From CAYWYR01 sp964462685 (GTDB lineage: Bacteria; Bacteroidota; Ignavibacteria; Kapaibacteriales; UBA2268), in assembly GCA_964462685.1 (NCBI GenBank), contig CAYWYR010000003.1, forward strand, positions 1-64,000: a stretch of 64,000 nt of DNA, written 5' to 3'. Positions 1 to 8,099 of this stretch are shown piece by piece. The translations under genes were made by a program, and so were the position numbers. The first letter of the stretch is position 1. Each line of letters begins with the position of its first letter. The notes beneath the pieces are model-generated. The model made no database searches. It saw only the letters and a list, made by a program, of their open reading frames with translations, and was not told where the DNA came from.

Positions 1-21
1 CCCTCCGGGCGTACTATGAAA

Positions 22-47
22 AAGAAGCTATCTCCGATAGCTTTTTC
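22..47 (+). terminator. Intrinsic terminator-like hairpin
   Basis: AGCTATC (26-32) pairs with GATAGCT (36-42) around a 3-nt loop. Flanking A and T runs extend the stem to about 22-46, followed by a T-rich stretch. It probably ends a plus-strand gene lying before the window. It sits only 26 nt before the biotin carboxylase start, so an attenuator role cannot be excluded. Confidence 0.6.
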
Positions 48-72
48 CTTATAATCCGAAAAACAAAGTCTG

Positions 73-1572
73 ATGAACAAAAAGATATCAAAAATTCTCA
101 TTGCCAACAGATCAGAAATTGCCTGTAGGATTATAAAGACTTGTAAGAAAATGGGTATCTCTACTGTTGCCATCTATTCAGAAGCCGATAGGGAAGCGCT
201 CCATGTTAAAATGGCGGATGAGTCTATTCTATTAGGTAATCCTCAGCCTTCTGAATCATACCTAAATATTGATAAGATTATCGCTGCGGCCAAGCAAAGC
301 GGAGCGGATGCAATACACCCAGGTTATGGCTTTCTATCGGAAAACAGTACTTTTATCAAGGCATGCGAAGATAACGATATAGTGTTTATCGGCCCTAACA
401 GCGAATCGGTTGAAGTGCTTGGAAGCAAAACAGCAAGCCGGGCCAAAATGATTGAAGCGGGCGTACCAGTAGTCCCTGGAATTGACAAAATCACATCTAG
501 CGATCCTACCTTACTTGGCAAAGCAAATGAGATAGGTTATCCTGTTATGGTTAAGGCTGCCTCAGGTGGTGGTGGTAAGGGCATGCGGAGGGTAGATAAT
601 GAAAAAGACTTGAAAGAGGCTGTTGATTCCGCTAGCCGTGAAGCTGAAAAAGCTTTCAGTGATGCTACTGTGTTTATAGAGAAGTTCGTAGAGAACCCCC
701 GCCATATAGAAGTTCAGGTAATAACGGATAAACACGGCAATGCAGCCCATCTTTTCGAAAGGGAATGCTCTATCCAGAGAAGGCACCAAAAAATTATAGA
801 AGAAGCCCCATCATCTGTGCTAACAGCTAAACAAAGGGAAGATATCGGGCAGGCAGCTATTCAGGCCGTTCAATCTGTTGGTTATGACTCTGTAGGTACT
901 GTTGAGTTTCTATTTGCACCGAACGGCGAATATTACTTTTTAGAAGTAAATACGAGAGTGCAAGTAGAGCATCCAGTAACTGAAATGATCACCGGTATAG
1001 ATATTATCGAAGAGCAGATAAAAATCGCCACGGGTAGGCCACTTTCATTAAAACAGGATGATATATCCAAAAAAGGGCACTCCATCGAATGCCGAATCTA
1101 TGCGGAAGACGGTGATGATAATTTCATGCCTTCTACTGGCCAAATACTCAAACTCTCTGTACCAGATCAAGATTATATAAGGTTTGATACTGGAATTGAA
1201 GAAGGCTCTGTGATCAATACTTATTATGACCCGATAATGGCGAAAATCATAGTATGGGGTGAAAACCGAAAACAAGCTATCGAGAGAATGGAGAAATCTC
1301 TTGAGGAACTTGTGATTTTCGGAGTAAAGACCTCTGTTGGGTTTATGCACCGGGTACTTACCCACGATAAATTCAAATCCGGTGATATAAGTACTAACTT
1401 CATCAATACTTATAAAAATGATTTACTTATCGATAGTAACAATAAAGCCAATGCAGCAGCAGCTTTAGCCGCTTTTATATCAAAAGACAACAATGAAAAT
1501 ATAGAATCAAACGTTTCTGATGAATATGATGCTTGGGATAGCATTAAGGGCTTTCAAATCGGGGTAGTATAA
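73..1572 (+). CDS. accC: Biotin carboxylase subunit of acetyl/propionyl-CoA carboxylase
   Basis: This cytoplasmic enzyme uses ATP and bicarbonate to carboxylate biotin on a carrier protein. The order is an N-terminal biotin-carboxylase fold (IANRSEIACRI near 10-20), an ATP-grasp domain with the glycine loop GGGGKGMR (165-172), the RECSIQRRHQK motif (230-240) and the active-site EVNTRVQVEHPVTE (291-304), then a C-terminal domain. At 499 residues it is longer than stand-alone AccC (about 450), closer to subunits of propionyl- or methylcrotonyl-CoA carboxylases. Its TAA overlaps the ATG of the biotin carrier gene by 1 nt. With meaB at about 60 kb, propionyl-CoA is a plausible substrate, but no carboxyltransferase lies nearby, so the substrate is inferred. 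Confidence 0.9.
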   Translation: MNKKISKILIANRSEIACRIIKTCKKMGISTVAIYSEADREALHVKMADESILLGNPQPSESYLNIDKIIAAAKQSGADAIHPGYGFLSENSTFIKACEDNDIVFIGPNSESVEVLGSKTASRAKMIEAGVPVVPGIDKITSSDPTLLGKANEIGYPVMVKAASGGGGKGMRRVDNEKDLKEAVDSASREAEKAFSDATVFIEKFVENPRHIEVQVITDKHGNAAHLFERECSIQRRHQKIIEEAPSSVLTAKQREDIGQAAIQAVQSVGYDSVGTVEFLFAPNGEYYFLEVNTRVQVEHPVTEMITGIDIIEEQIKIATGRPLSLKQDDISKKGHSIECRIYAEDGDDNFMPSTGQILKLSVPDQDYIRFDTGIEEGSVINTYYDPIMAKIIVWGENRKQAIERMEKSLEELVIFGVKTSVGFMHRVLTHDKFKSGDISTNFINTYKNDLLIDSNNKANAAAALAAFISKDNNENIESNVSDEYDAWDSIKGFQIGVV

Positions 1573-2114
1573 TGAGAAATATTTTAAAAAGCGGATCAGA
1601 TATTTATAATACAACAGCTGATTTGCACGGTCCGGCGGAAACGTATATCAGTGTTAGTTCAAATAACACATTTAACAAGGTAGAACCCGAAAAGCAGATG
1701 ATAGATAATAAACGGTTTATGATCTATGAAGAAACCGTAGAAAGTAATGATCAGACTTTTCATATATTCAAATCAAACAACAAATACTTTGTTAAAGCTA
1801 AAGCAGATACATTTGAATTTGAATCGCTTGAGAAGATAGAGCTATTCGATCTTATCAACAACGGTTCTTCATCAGGTGGCGGGCTTGTCTATCCACCAAT
1901 GCCTGGCTCGGTTGTAGCTGTAGAAAGAGAGAACGGCGATAAGGTAAAAGCCGGTGATACTATTATGATAATAGAGGCTATGAAAATGGAAACAACCCTT
2001 AAAGCAGAATCTGATGGAATAGTTACTAAACTTACACTCAAGCCGGGCGACCGCTTCGATACAGATACCGTTCTATATTCAATTGAAGCAATAAAAAACG
2101 AAGACAACACATAG
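1572..2114 (+). CDS. Biotin carboxyl carrier subunit of acyl-CoA carboxylase
   Basis: This 180-residue protein carries the biotin that shuttles carboxyl groups from the preceding biotin carboxylase to a carboxyltransferase. The C-terminal 75 residues form a biotinyl domain with a PMPG hinge (109-112) and the biotinylation motif EAMKMET, Lys138 being the expected attachment site. The first 100 residues are a less conserved region, as in acyl-CoA carboxylase chimeras where carrier and carboxylase are separate genes. Start and stop of the two genes overlap as TAATGA, implying translational coupling. It could be the BCCP of acetyl-CoA, propionyl-CoA or methylcrotonyl-CoA carboxylase. Confidence 0.85.
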   Translation: MRNILKSGSDIYNTTADLHGPAETYISVSSNNTFNKVEPEKQMIDNKRFMIYEETVESNDQTFHIFKSNNKYFVKAKADTFEFESLEKIELFDLINNGSSSGGGLVYPPMPGSVVAVERENGDKVKAGDTIMIIEAMKMETTLKAESDGIVTKLTLKPGDRFDTDTVLYSIEAIKNEDNT

Positions 2115-2150
2115 AAGCAGCCACTAACCAATTATTTCCTATATTAGGTA

Positions 2151-4403
2151 ATGAAAAACTTACCTGTCATTATCATCTCCTTACTATCAATGGGCTATTT
2201 CTATCCTATTGAGCTTCTCTCTCATACTTACCAATATATTAATACAGAAAGCTGTAATGCTGTTTCCTTTATCGACTCGCTCGATATGGAAACAGAACAT
2301 CATCCAATAATTGATCCATGCCATTGGCATGGCCCGGTAAGTGATTACAATATTTCATTGTTGGAAGCGGGCGGGTACGAATTTAGTTTTATAGATCCCA
2401 TTAATGCTGATAGTAAAAACGATGATCTTAAGGCAAAAGCTCAGATTTTCAATGGTTTTATATACGGTGATTACGCAGGTCACTTCTATTACGATGAGAT
2501 ACTAAAAAAAACCGAAGCATATCTAAAAGAAATAGCATTCTTAAAAGATATGACTTATAGTATTGATACTATTGGATTTACAAGAAACTCAGAACCTATT
2601 ATTGCTTATCACCTGTCCTCTGGTAATCCAGAAAATCCAAACGCGTTAATCACTTCGCTTATGCACGCCCGGGAGGCAATCACAGCCACAACAGTATTAT
2701 ATTATTTATACGAGATGGAAAGGAGGGCTGAATTGACTACCGATATTCATGATTGGCTTTTCGATATCAACTATACCTTTATTCCAGTCTATAATCCAGA
2801 TGGTTATATATTAAACCAGGAGAATGATCCCGATGGGGGTGGCCTGATAAGAAAGAACGTTTATTATGAGAACGATAGATACATAGGTACAGATCTTAAT
2901 CGTAACTTCGGCCCAGATTCACTATGGCAGAAAGCATCTACTAATAAAACCGGGGAATCTTATAGAGGTGACACCCCATTTAGCGAACCCGAGACTAGGG
3001 CAGTTGATTCTCTTACATCAGCTATAGATTATGATCTGCAAATGCATTTACATTCATTCGGAAATGTAGTGGTCAAACCGCAGGATGGATATTCCAGTGA
3101 ACATATTGAACATGTCCACTATGCCGAAGGTAGTGAGTTGTTACGCAGAATCGGTTATAGTTGCGGTCAGAATTATGAATCTCTAAACTACCAGACCTAT
3201 GGAGATATCGCAAATTATATGACCCTAAAAAACCCTGAGTCAATAGTCGTTCTGCCTGAACTTGGAAATCAGATCGAAGGATTTTGGCCTACGGAATGGC
3301 AGTTTCATGGGATTCTGTTCGAAGGTTACGTAATAATCACAGAATATCTCGAATTGCTTCATGGCAAATTTGTCTTAGAGAATATCAGAGAAAATTCTGA
3401 AATGGTAGATCAGCAAAGCTTATTGGATTATCAGATGAATCTTGAAGGAGTATATCATTCATCGATCAACACCTCTTATCCGAGCATATTGCAATGGAAT
3501 AATGGCTTTTTATCGTCTTATCAGGAGGATATAGATACTGAAATGACCGAGCATATCTATACTTATCGCAATGGATTTGATTCAAACCTCAATATTCGTG
3601 AAGATATATACTATGAATTTTCAAGAAAAAGTACTAATGGCTTATATGATTATCATAATGGATATAGTGATATATTGATAGGCAATACCTTCAAGATCAC
3701 TCCTGACTCGATTGTTGAAATCAGGGATAACCTAACGGTTAATACATTTAAAGGGGACTCCGTATATATTCCATCAGAAAAAACAAAGAGTGTTTTTAGG
3801 GTCTATTTTGAATTGCCAAGTGATGCTTTTTCGGCTGTTTATGATTATAGATTAATGTTTAGTGCCGATTGGCGAACCAGAACAAGGTTGGATATGGTAA
3901 CAATATCAGTACCTATGGGAAGTTTGAAATACAACATAGAAACCCCATACACTATTGACGGAATTTACCCACAAGAACTCCAAGGTTTCAGCCAGAAAGT
4001 AGGTATGCATGGTTTTCATTCAGTTATGGTTAAACCTAAAAGCCAGTCAGTAGAGTTATATCTAGACCAGTTTCAACCATACATAGAAGTCGAATATCAT
4101 GCTGAAAGCCCTGGTATCAGTGAAGAGTTTTACTTTAATATGTTCGATATTGTCTTGGATGCGGTATGGCATGAGCCCAATATATCAGTAGAGGAATTCA
4201 AGAGTAATATTTCAGAGTTAAAAGATGATTTTGACATCTATAATATCACTGGAAGTTTAGTAAAGTTAAGCTCCAAGAAAAGTACTTTATCCTATTTGGC
4301 AGTTAATTTGCCAAACGGCATATATATCGCCAAAGGATCTAGCTATAGTTATATGATCCAGATCACAGAAGGCAGAATAGTAGCATATAGAGAACTAGAT
4401 TAA
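2151..4403 (+). CDS. Secreted M14 zinc carboxypeptidase with T9SS-like C-terminal domain
   Basis: The protein has 750 residues and a hydrophobic N-terminal signal (about 1-20). The peptidase domain shows the M14 zinc ligands in MHARE (His172, Glu175), the DLNRNFG substrate-binding motif (248-254), the third zinc ligand in LHSFG (His301) and the catalytic Glu370 in VLPELGNQ. Such enzymes remove C-terminal residues from peptides outside the cell. After a beta-rich middle, the last 70 residues (YNITGSLV, LPNGIYIAK) resemble a type A T9SS sorting domain, although YPNP is absent and about nine residues follow the usual end. It starts 36 nt after the biotin carrier gene and may be co-transcribed with it. 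Confidence 0.85.
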   Translation: MKNLPVIIISLLSMGYFYPIELLSHTYQYINTESCNAVSFIDSLDMETEHHPIIDPCHWHGPVSDYNISLLEAGGYEFSFIDPINADSKNDDLKAKAQIFNGFIYGDYAGHFYYDEILKKTEAYLKEIAFLKDMTYSIDTIGFTRNSEPIIAYHLSSGNPENPNALITSLMHAREAITATTVLYYLYEMERRAELTTDIHDWLFDINYTFIPVYNPDGYILNQENDPDGGGLIRKNVYYENDRYIGTDLNRNFGPDSLWQKASTNKTGESYRGDTPFSEPETRAVDSLTSAIDYDLQMHLHSFGNVVVKPQDGYSSEHIEHVHYAEGSELLRRIGYSCGQNYESLNYQTYGDIANYMTLKNPESIVVLPELGNQIEGFWPTEWQFHGILFEGYVIITEYLELLHGKFVLENIRENSEMVDQQSLLDYQMNLEGVYHSSINTSYPSILQWNNGFLSSYQEDIDTEMTEHIYTYRNGFDSNLNIREDIYYEFSRKSTNGLYDYHNGYSDILIGNTFKITPDSIVEIRDNLTVNTFKGDSVYIPSEKTKSVFRVYFELPSDAFSAVYDYRLMFSADWRTRTRLDMVTISVPMGSLKYNIETPYTIDGIYPQELQGFSQKVGMHGFHSVMVKPKSQSVELYLDQFQPYIEVEYHAESPGISEEFYFNMFDIVLDAVWHEPNISVEEFKSNISELKDDFDIYNITGSLVKLSSKKSTLSYLAVNLPNGIYIAKGSSYSYMIQITEGRIVAYRELD

Positions 4404-4425
4404 ACTCACTTGTTTAGTTTTGTAT

Positions 4426-5061
4426 ATGCAGCAATTACAAGAATCAGATTTCTATCTAACGATAGCCGAACCTAAGATACACGAGATAAAGGTGGAAAAA
4501 TCTCGTTTCATCGGGCATACATTTTCGGCCAAAACAGTTGAGGAAGCCCAAGCACATCTTGAAAGTGTAAGATTAGAACATTATAATGCCAACCACAATT
4601 GCTGGGCTTTCAATATCGGTGGTGATGGCCTTACTTACCGCTACAGCGATGACGGCGAACCGCACGGCACAGCCGGCAAACATATTCTCTTTGAAATCAA
4701 ATCAGCTAAGCTTACTGATATCATAGTAATAGTTACAAGGTATTTTGGCGGTAAAAAACTCGGTAAAGGTGGGCTTGGAAAAGCCTATGGCTCATCTGCC
4801 AAAGAAGTAATCAACATTACAGATACCCAAAAAGTAATTTTAACCGTTCCTATCGAGGTATTTTGCGGATACGAAGATATAAGCGTTATCAAACGCTTAC
4901 TATCTGATTACGCTTTGGAATATGACGAAGAATACGCCGACAGTATTAGGATAACAGCACATATACCTAAGTCCTTCGTTGATAGTTTTACAGCTCAAGT
5001 TACAGAGACTACAGCCGCCAGGGCGGGATGGAAATACCTACATCCTAACGAAATACGCTAA
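4426..5061 (+). CDS. yigZ: YigZ/IMPACT family protein
   Basis: The IMPACT N-terminal signature is clear: KSRFIG (25-30), SDDGEPHGTAGK (74-85) and TRYFGGKKLGKGGL (104-117). A C-terminal region resembling DUF1949 follows. At 211 residues it has the usual YigZ length. The molecular role of bacterial YigZ is not settled; eukaryotic IMPACT acts in translation control. I chose the ATG at 4426 over a TTG two codons earlier. It follows the M14 gene by 22 nt on the same strand and may share its transcript. Confidence 0.85.
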   Translation: MQQLQESDFYLTIAEPKIHEIKVEKSRFIGHTFSAKTVEEAQAHLESVRLEHYNANHNCWAFNIGGDGLTYRYSDDGEPHGTAGKHILFEIKSAKLTDIIVIVTRYFGGKKLGKGGLGKAYGSSAKEVINITDTQKVILTVPIEVFCGYEDISVIKRLLSDYALEYDEEYADSIRITAHIPKSFVDSFTAQVTETTAARAGWKYLHPNEIR

Positions 5062-5171
5062 AATACCCAGAAACATAGTTTTCTTATTCTATCTATTATG
5101 CCTTATATTGCGAGCTTTATGCTTCAAAAAGCATGATACGCAAAATATTTGTCATAAATCATCCATAATAT

Positions 5172-6896
5172 ATGTCGGATAAGCAAAGTTGGGGTAGTAG
5201 GGTCGGATTAATATTGGCTATGGCCGGTAATGCGGTCGGGCTCGGTAATTTTCTTCGATTCCCCGCCCAAGCCGTTGAAAACGGCGGCGGTACATTTATC
5301 ATTCCTTACCTGATTTGTTTTGTGTTAATGGGTATTCCACTTCTATGGGTGGAGTGGGCTGCAGGTAGATACGGCGGCCAGTATGGCCACCACTCAACAC
5401 CTTTCATACTCGATGCTATGGCAAAGAGAAAATTCTGGAAATACATGGGTGTTTTCGGAATATTCACCAATATCGGTGTTGCGGCTTATTACTGTTATAT
5501 AGAATCTTGGACCTTATCCTATGTGATGCATTCCCTTATGGGGACTTTTTCCGGCATGACTCAAACTGAGGTATCTCAGTTTTTCACGACATATACTACG
5601 ATAGGGGCAAGCACTCTTGGGGTAGGCATTCCTTATGAAGCAGTTGTGTTTTTCATCTTATGTTTAGCTCTGAATACATTTATACTTTCCAAAGGGTTAG
5701 AGGGTGTGGAAAAAGCCGCTAAAATCGGTGTACCGCTACTTCTCTTATTCGGAGCTATTCTGGCTATAAGGGGCCTGACCTTAGGAACCTCTGAAGTTCC
5801 TGATGCTTCGGCTTGGGATGGCCTTACTTTTTTCTGGCAACCAGGTTTTTCTACTATATGGAATCCTAAAATTTGGCTTGCAGCTGCAGGGCAGATATTC
5901 TTTACGCTATCGGTAGGTATGGGTACGATTCATTGCTATGCTAGCTATCTTGATGCGAGGCGTAGTGACGTGGCGTTGAATGCAGTTTCAGCAGGCTTCG
6001 TTAATCAGTTTGTAGAGGTTGTACTTGGCTCTCTGGTAGTTGTGCCTATTGCCGCGGGTTATCTCGGGCTAGATTGGGTAAAAGAAAATGTAGGCTTCGG
6101 TATGGCCTTCCAGACAATGCCTTACTTATTTGATCAATGGGGTGATATACTCAGTAAACTCGCAGGTCTTTTCTGGTTCGGGCTTCTCTTCTTCGCTGGT
6201 ATAACAAGCTCACTCGCTATGGGTACGCCATGGATGGGCTTTATGAATGATGAGTTCAATTGGGGAAGAAAGAAAGGTGCTTGGTCCTTTGGTCTGATAG
6301 TGCTAATAATGGGACTACCAACTGTATTCTTATTCAATTACGGTGTTTTTGATGAGTATGATTACTGGGTTGGAACAGTCTCGCTTGTGCTGCTGGCATT
6401 GGCCGAGATTATTCTTTTTGGATGGTTCTTCGGTATTACGAAAGGATGGCGTGAAATCAATAGAGGTGCTGAACTGAAAGTACCGATATTTTTCAAATAT
6501 GTGATTAAATACGTTACTCCAGTATTGATTCTTGTGGTATTCCTTGGCTCGTTAGTTCAGCCTAGAAGTGGTGACTGGGGTGCAGCTATATCAGGTTTAT
6601 CCGAAGGTAAAGGATGGGAACTTGCTGATGGTTCAATTATATCCAAAATATCCAACAAAGGATTGAATAGGGAAATATCAGAACTTGAGGATCAATATCA
6701 AGTAGCCTTATCTACAAATGTATCACAAGATGAAATACTAAAACTAGAAAAAGAAATAACCAAGAAAGAAAATACAGCCTGGGCACTGACTGGAGCAAGA
6801 ATACTTCTGCTTGGATTATTCGTGTTCATTGCGGTATTGGTAAGAAAAGCTTATGTAAGAAGAGTAAAGGATAAGAGGTTATACTATGAAGACTGA
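5172..6896 (+). CDS. Sodium-dependent symporter of the NSS (SNF) family, large subunit
   Basis: This inner-membrane Na+-coupled transporter, probably for an amino acid, has 574 residues and about 12 membrane helices. TM1 carries the family hallmark GNAVGLGNFLRFP (19-31), the unwound Na+/substrate site. It also has ENGGG (36-40) and the helix-3 region IGVAAYYCYIESW. Before the last helix lies a charged loop of about 60 residues with heptad-like spacing (EISELEDQY, ILKLEKEITKKE), longer than in compact bacterial NSS proteins such as LeuT. The tiny MetS-like gene overlaps its last 11 nt, as in methionine/alanine importers of the MetPS type. The substrate cannot be read from the sequence. Confidence 0.9.
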   Translation: MSDKQSWGSRVGLILAMAGNAVGLGNFLRFPAQAVENGGGTFIIPYLICFVLMGIPLLWVEWAAGRYGGQYGHHSTPFILDAMAKRKFWKYMGVFGIFTNIGVAAYYCYIESWTLSYVMHSLMGTFSGMTQTEVSQFFTTYTTIGASTLGVGIPYEAVVFFILCLALNTFILSKGLEGVEKAAKIGVPLLLLFGAILAIRGLTLGTSEVPDASAWDGLTFFWQPGFSTIWNPKIWLAAAGQIFFTLSVGMGTIHCYASYLDARRSDVALNAVSAGFVNQFVEVVLGSLVVVPIAAGYLGLDWVKENVGFGMAFQTMPYLFDQWGDILSKLAGLFWFGLLFFAGITSSLAMGTPWMGFMNDEFNWGRKKGAWSFGLIVLIMGLPTVFLFNYGVFDEYDYWVGTVSLVLLALAEIILFGWFFGITKGWREINRGAELKVPIFFKYVIKYVTPVLILVVFLGSLVQPRSGDWGAAISGLSEGKGWELADGSIISKISNKGLNREISELEDQYQVALSTNVSQDEILKLEKEITKKENTAWALTGARILLLGLFVFIAVLVRKAYVRRVKDKRLYYED

Positions 6897-7038
6897 TGCA
6901 TTGATTATGATGATATTTACCATCGGTACCGTGATGAGTTTTACCATTTACTTTTTTAGCCGGATACTAAAAAACCCAGAGGCTGCTTCATCATCAGAAC
7001 CACATGAAGAGGGTCCTACACATCCACCATCGGCTTAG
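6886..7038 (+). CDS. MetS-family small subunit of NSS transporter
   Basis: This 50-residue ORF has one membrane helix (ALIMMIFTIGTVMSFTIYFF, about 5-24) followed by a short hydrophilic tail rich in Glu, Pro and His. The preceding NSS gene stops inside it (11-nt overlap). Its size, topology and position match the MetS small subunit, which in Corynebacterium is required with MetP for methionine/alanine import. The assignment rests on size, topology and synteny, since the protein is too short for motif proof. Its ATG lies in the last codons of the large-subunit gene, implying coupled translation. Confidence 0.75.
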   Translation: MKTDALIMMIFTIGTVMSFTIYFFSRILKNPEAASSSEPHEEGPTHPPSA

Positions 7039-7285
7039 TGTCAGTTTATTTATCCGTAGATAAAGATAAATTTATCAACAGCGGATATTATTGCATCATT
7101 TTATCTAATATTATATCAAAATATGGTTATGATCTATTCTACTTGATATACGTATCATAACACAAGAAACTTAGTATGCAGATATGAGATCAATAGTTCA
7201 GAGGAACTATTTAAAATAAAACGCTCTTTTTAAAACATCAGGAAAATAAAGTTCATAACTATATCATGCAGTATGAATAATATAC
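7039..7285. other. Intergenic AT-rich spacer upstream of sdhCAB
   Basis: Together with the promoter and leader that follow, this 338-nt gap (7039-7376) is the longest gene-free stretch without an RNA gene. It is strongly AT-rich and has no convincing ORF. Short complementary pieces (TTTATC near 7050 and GATAAA near 7065) could form weak hairpins just after the metS stop, but no T-tract terminator is visible. No riboswitch was recognised. Confidence 0.5.
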
Positions 7286-7316
7286 TTGATGTATAAACTT
7301 AAAAGCTGTATTTTTG
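7286..7316 (+). promoter_or_regulatory. Promoter of sdhCAB (Bacteroidota type)
   Basis: TTG at 7286-7288, then 20 nt, then TATTTTTG at 7309-7316, an exact match to the Bacteroidota sigma-70 pattern TTG-N19-21-TAnnTTTG. Transcription would start near 7322 and leave a 5' leader of about 55 nt before the sdhC GTG codon. Confidence 0.7.
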
Positions 7317-7376
7317 TTTATCTGTATCCAAGTGATGCGATTCGACAGGATTTTTCACTAATAAGAGAGTTTCCAA

Positions 7377-8081
7377 GTGGCTCTAGTTAAATCTACAATT
7401 TTTGCTAAGACCATGGTGGCGATAACCGGACTTATAATGTACGGCTTCGTTCTTGGTCATTTAGTAGGTAATCTTCTGATCTTTCAAGGTCCTCAGGCTT
7501 TAAATGAGTATGGCCAATTCTTAATAGATCTAGGCGGTGGACTATGGATTGCCCGCATAGTTTTACTGGTTTCAGTGATTGCCCATATATACTTTACTCT
7601 TACGCTAAATTCGCGAAATAAAGCCGCGAGAAAAGTTGATTATAAGGATTACCAACCACGAAAATCCACATTAGCGTCCCGTTGGATGGTGACTGCCGGT
7701 ATTACCGTTTTGCTTTTCATCATACTTCATCTTCTTCATTTCACTTGGGGTGTTCTCCCAGTAGTTGATGAGCAGTTCACTTTGGTTGACGGCCGTATTG
7801 TTCATGATATATATAGTATGGTGATAGCTGGTTTTAAAAACCCTATTTACACAGTTGTTTATATCTTAGCGATACTTGGCTTAGCTCTTCACCTAAAGCA
7901 CGGTTTCCATTCTATGTTCCAAACATTAGGGATACATGGTAAAGATTTGACCCCTAAACTTCAGAAAGCTGGATTATTGCTTGCCGTTGTTATAGCTTTA
8001 GGCTATATATCTATTCCGTTAGGGGTGAATTTTGGAATAGTAGAACCCATTGAGGGCATAGAATTAATTGTAAACTGGTAA
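7377..8081 (+). CDS. sdhC: Succinate dehydrogenase cytochrome b subunit (five-helix type)
   Basis: This membrane anchor binds heme b and passes electrons from succinate to quinone. The 234-residue protein has five predicted helices and is the single-anchor type of Bacteroidota and Bacillus, so no sdhD is needed. Candidate heme ligands are His28 (GHLVGN), His70 (VIAHIYF), His118/His121 (LHLLHF) and His172-178 (HLKHGFHSMFQ), enough for two hemes. The start codon is GTG at 7377. It leads an operon with sdhA (18 nt downstream) and sdhB, driven by the promoter at 7286-7316. Confidence 0.93.
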   Translation: MALVKSTIFAKTMVAITGLIMYGFVLGHLVGNLLIFQGPQALNEYGQFLIDLGGGLWIARIVLLVSVIAHIYFTLTLNSRNKAARKVDYKDYQPRKSTLASRWMVTAGITVLLFIILHLLHFTWGVLPVVDEQFTLVDGRIVHDIYSMVIAGFKNPIYTVVYILAILGLALHLKHGFHSMFQTLGIHGKDLTPKLQKAGLLLAVVIALGYISIPLGVNFGIVEPIEGIELIVNW

Positions 8082-8099
8082 AAGGAAAAGGTCTACAGT

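Noticed and set aside
5119..5134. ATGCTT-caaa-AAGCAT hairpin before the NSS gene
   Set aside because: A short AT-rich stem without a T tract; too weak to call a terminator or operator.
4979..5182. Open frame crossing the yigZ end and the NSS start
   Set aside because: It overlaps two well-supported genes in another frame and has no conserved features.
7288..7302. GATGTATAAACTTAA also occurs at 40838-40852
   Set aside because: One 15-nt match in an AT-rich 64 kb is expected by chance, and the contexts differ (a promoter spacer versus a gene 3' end).
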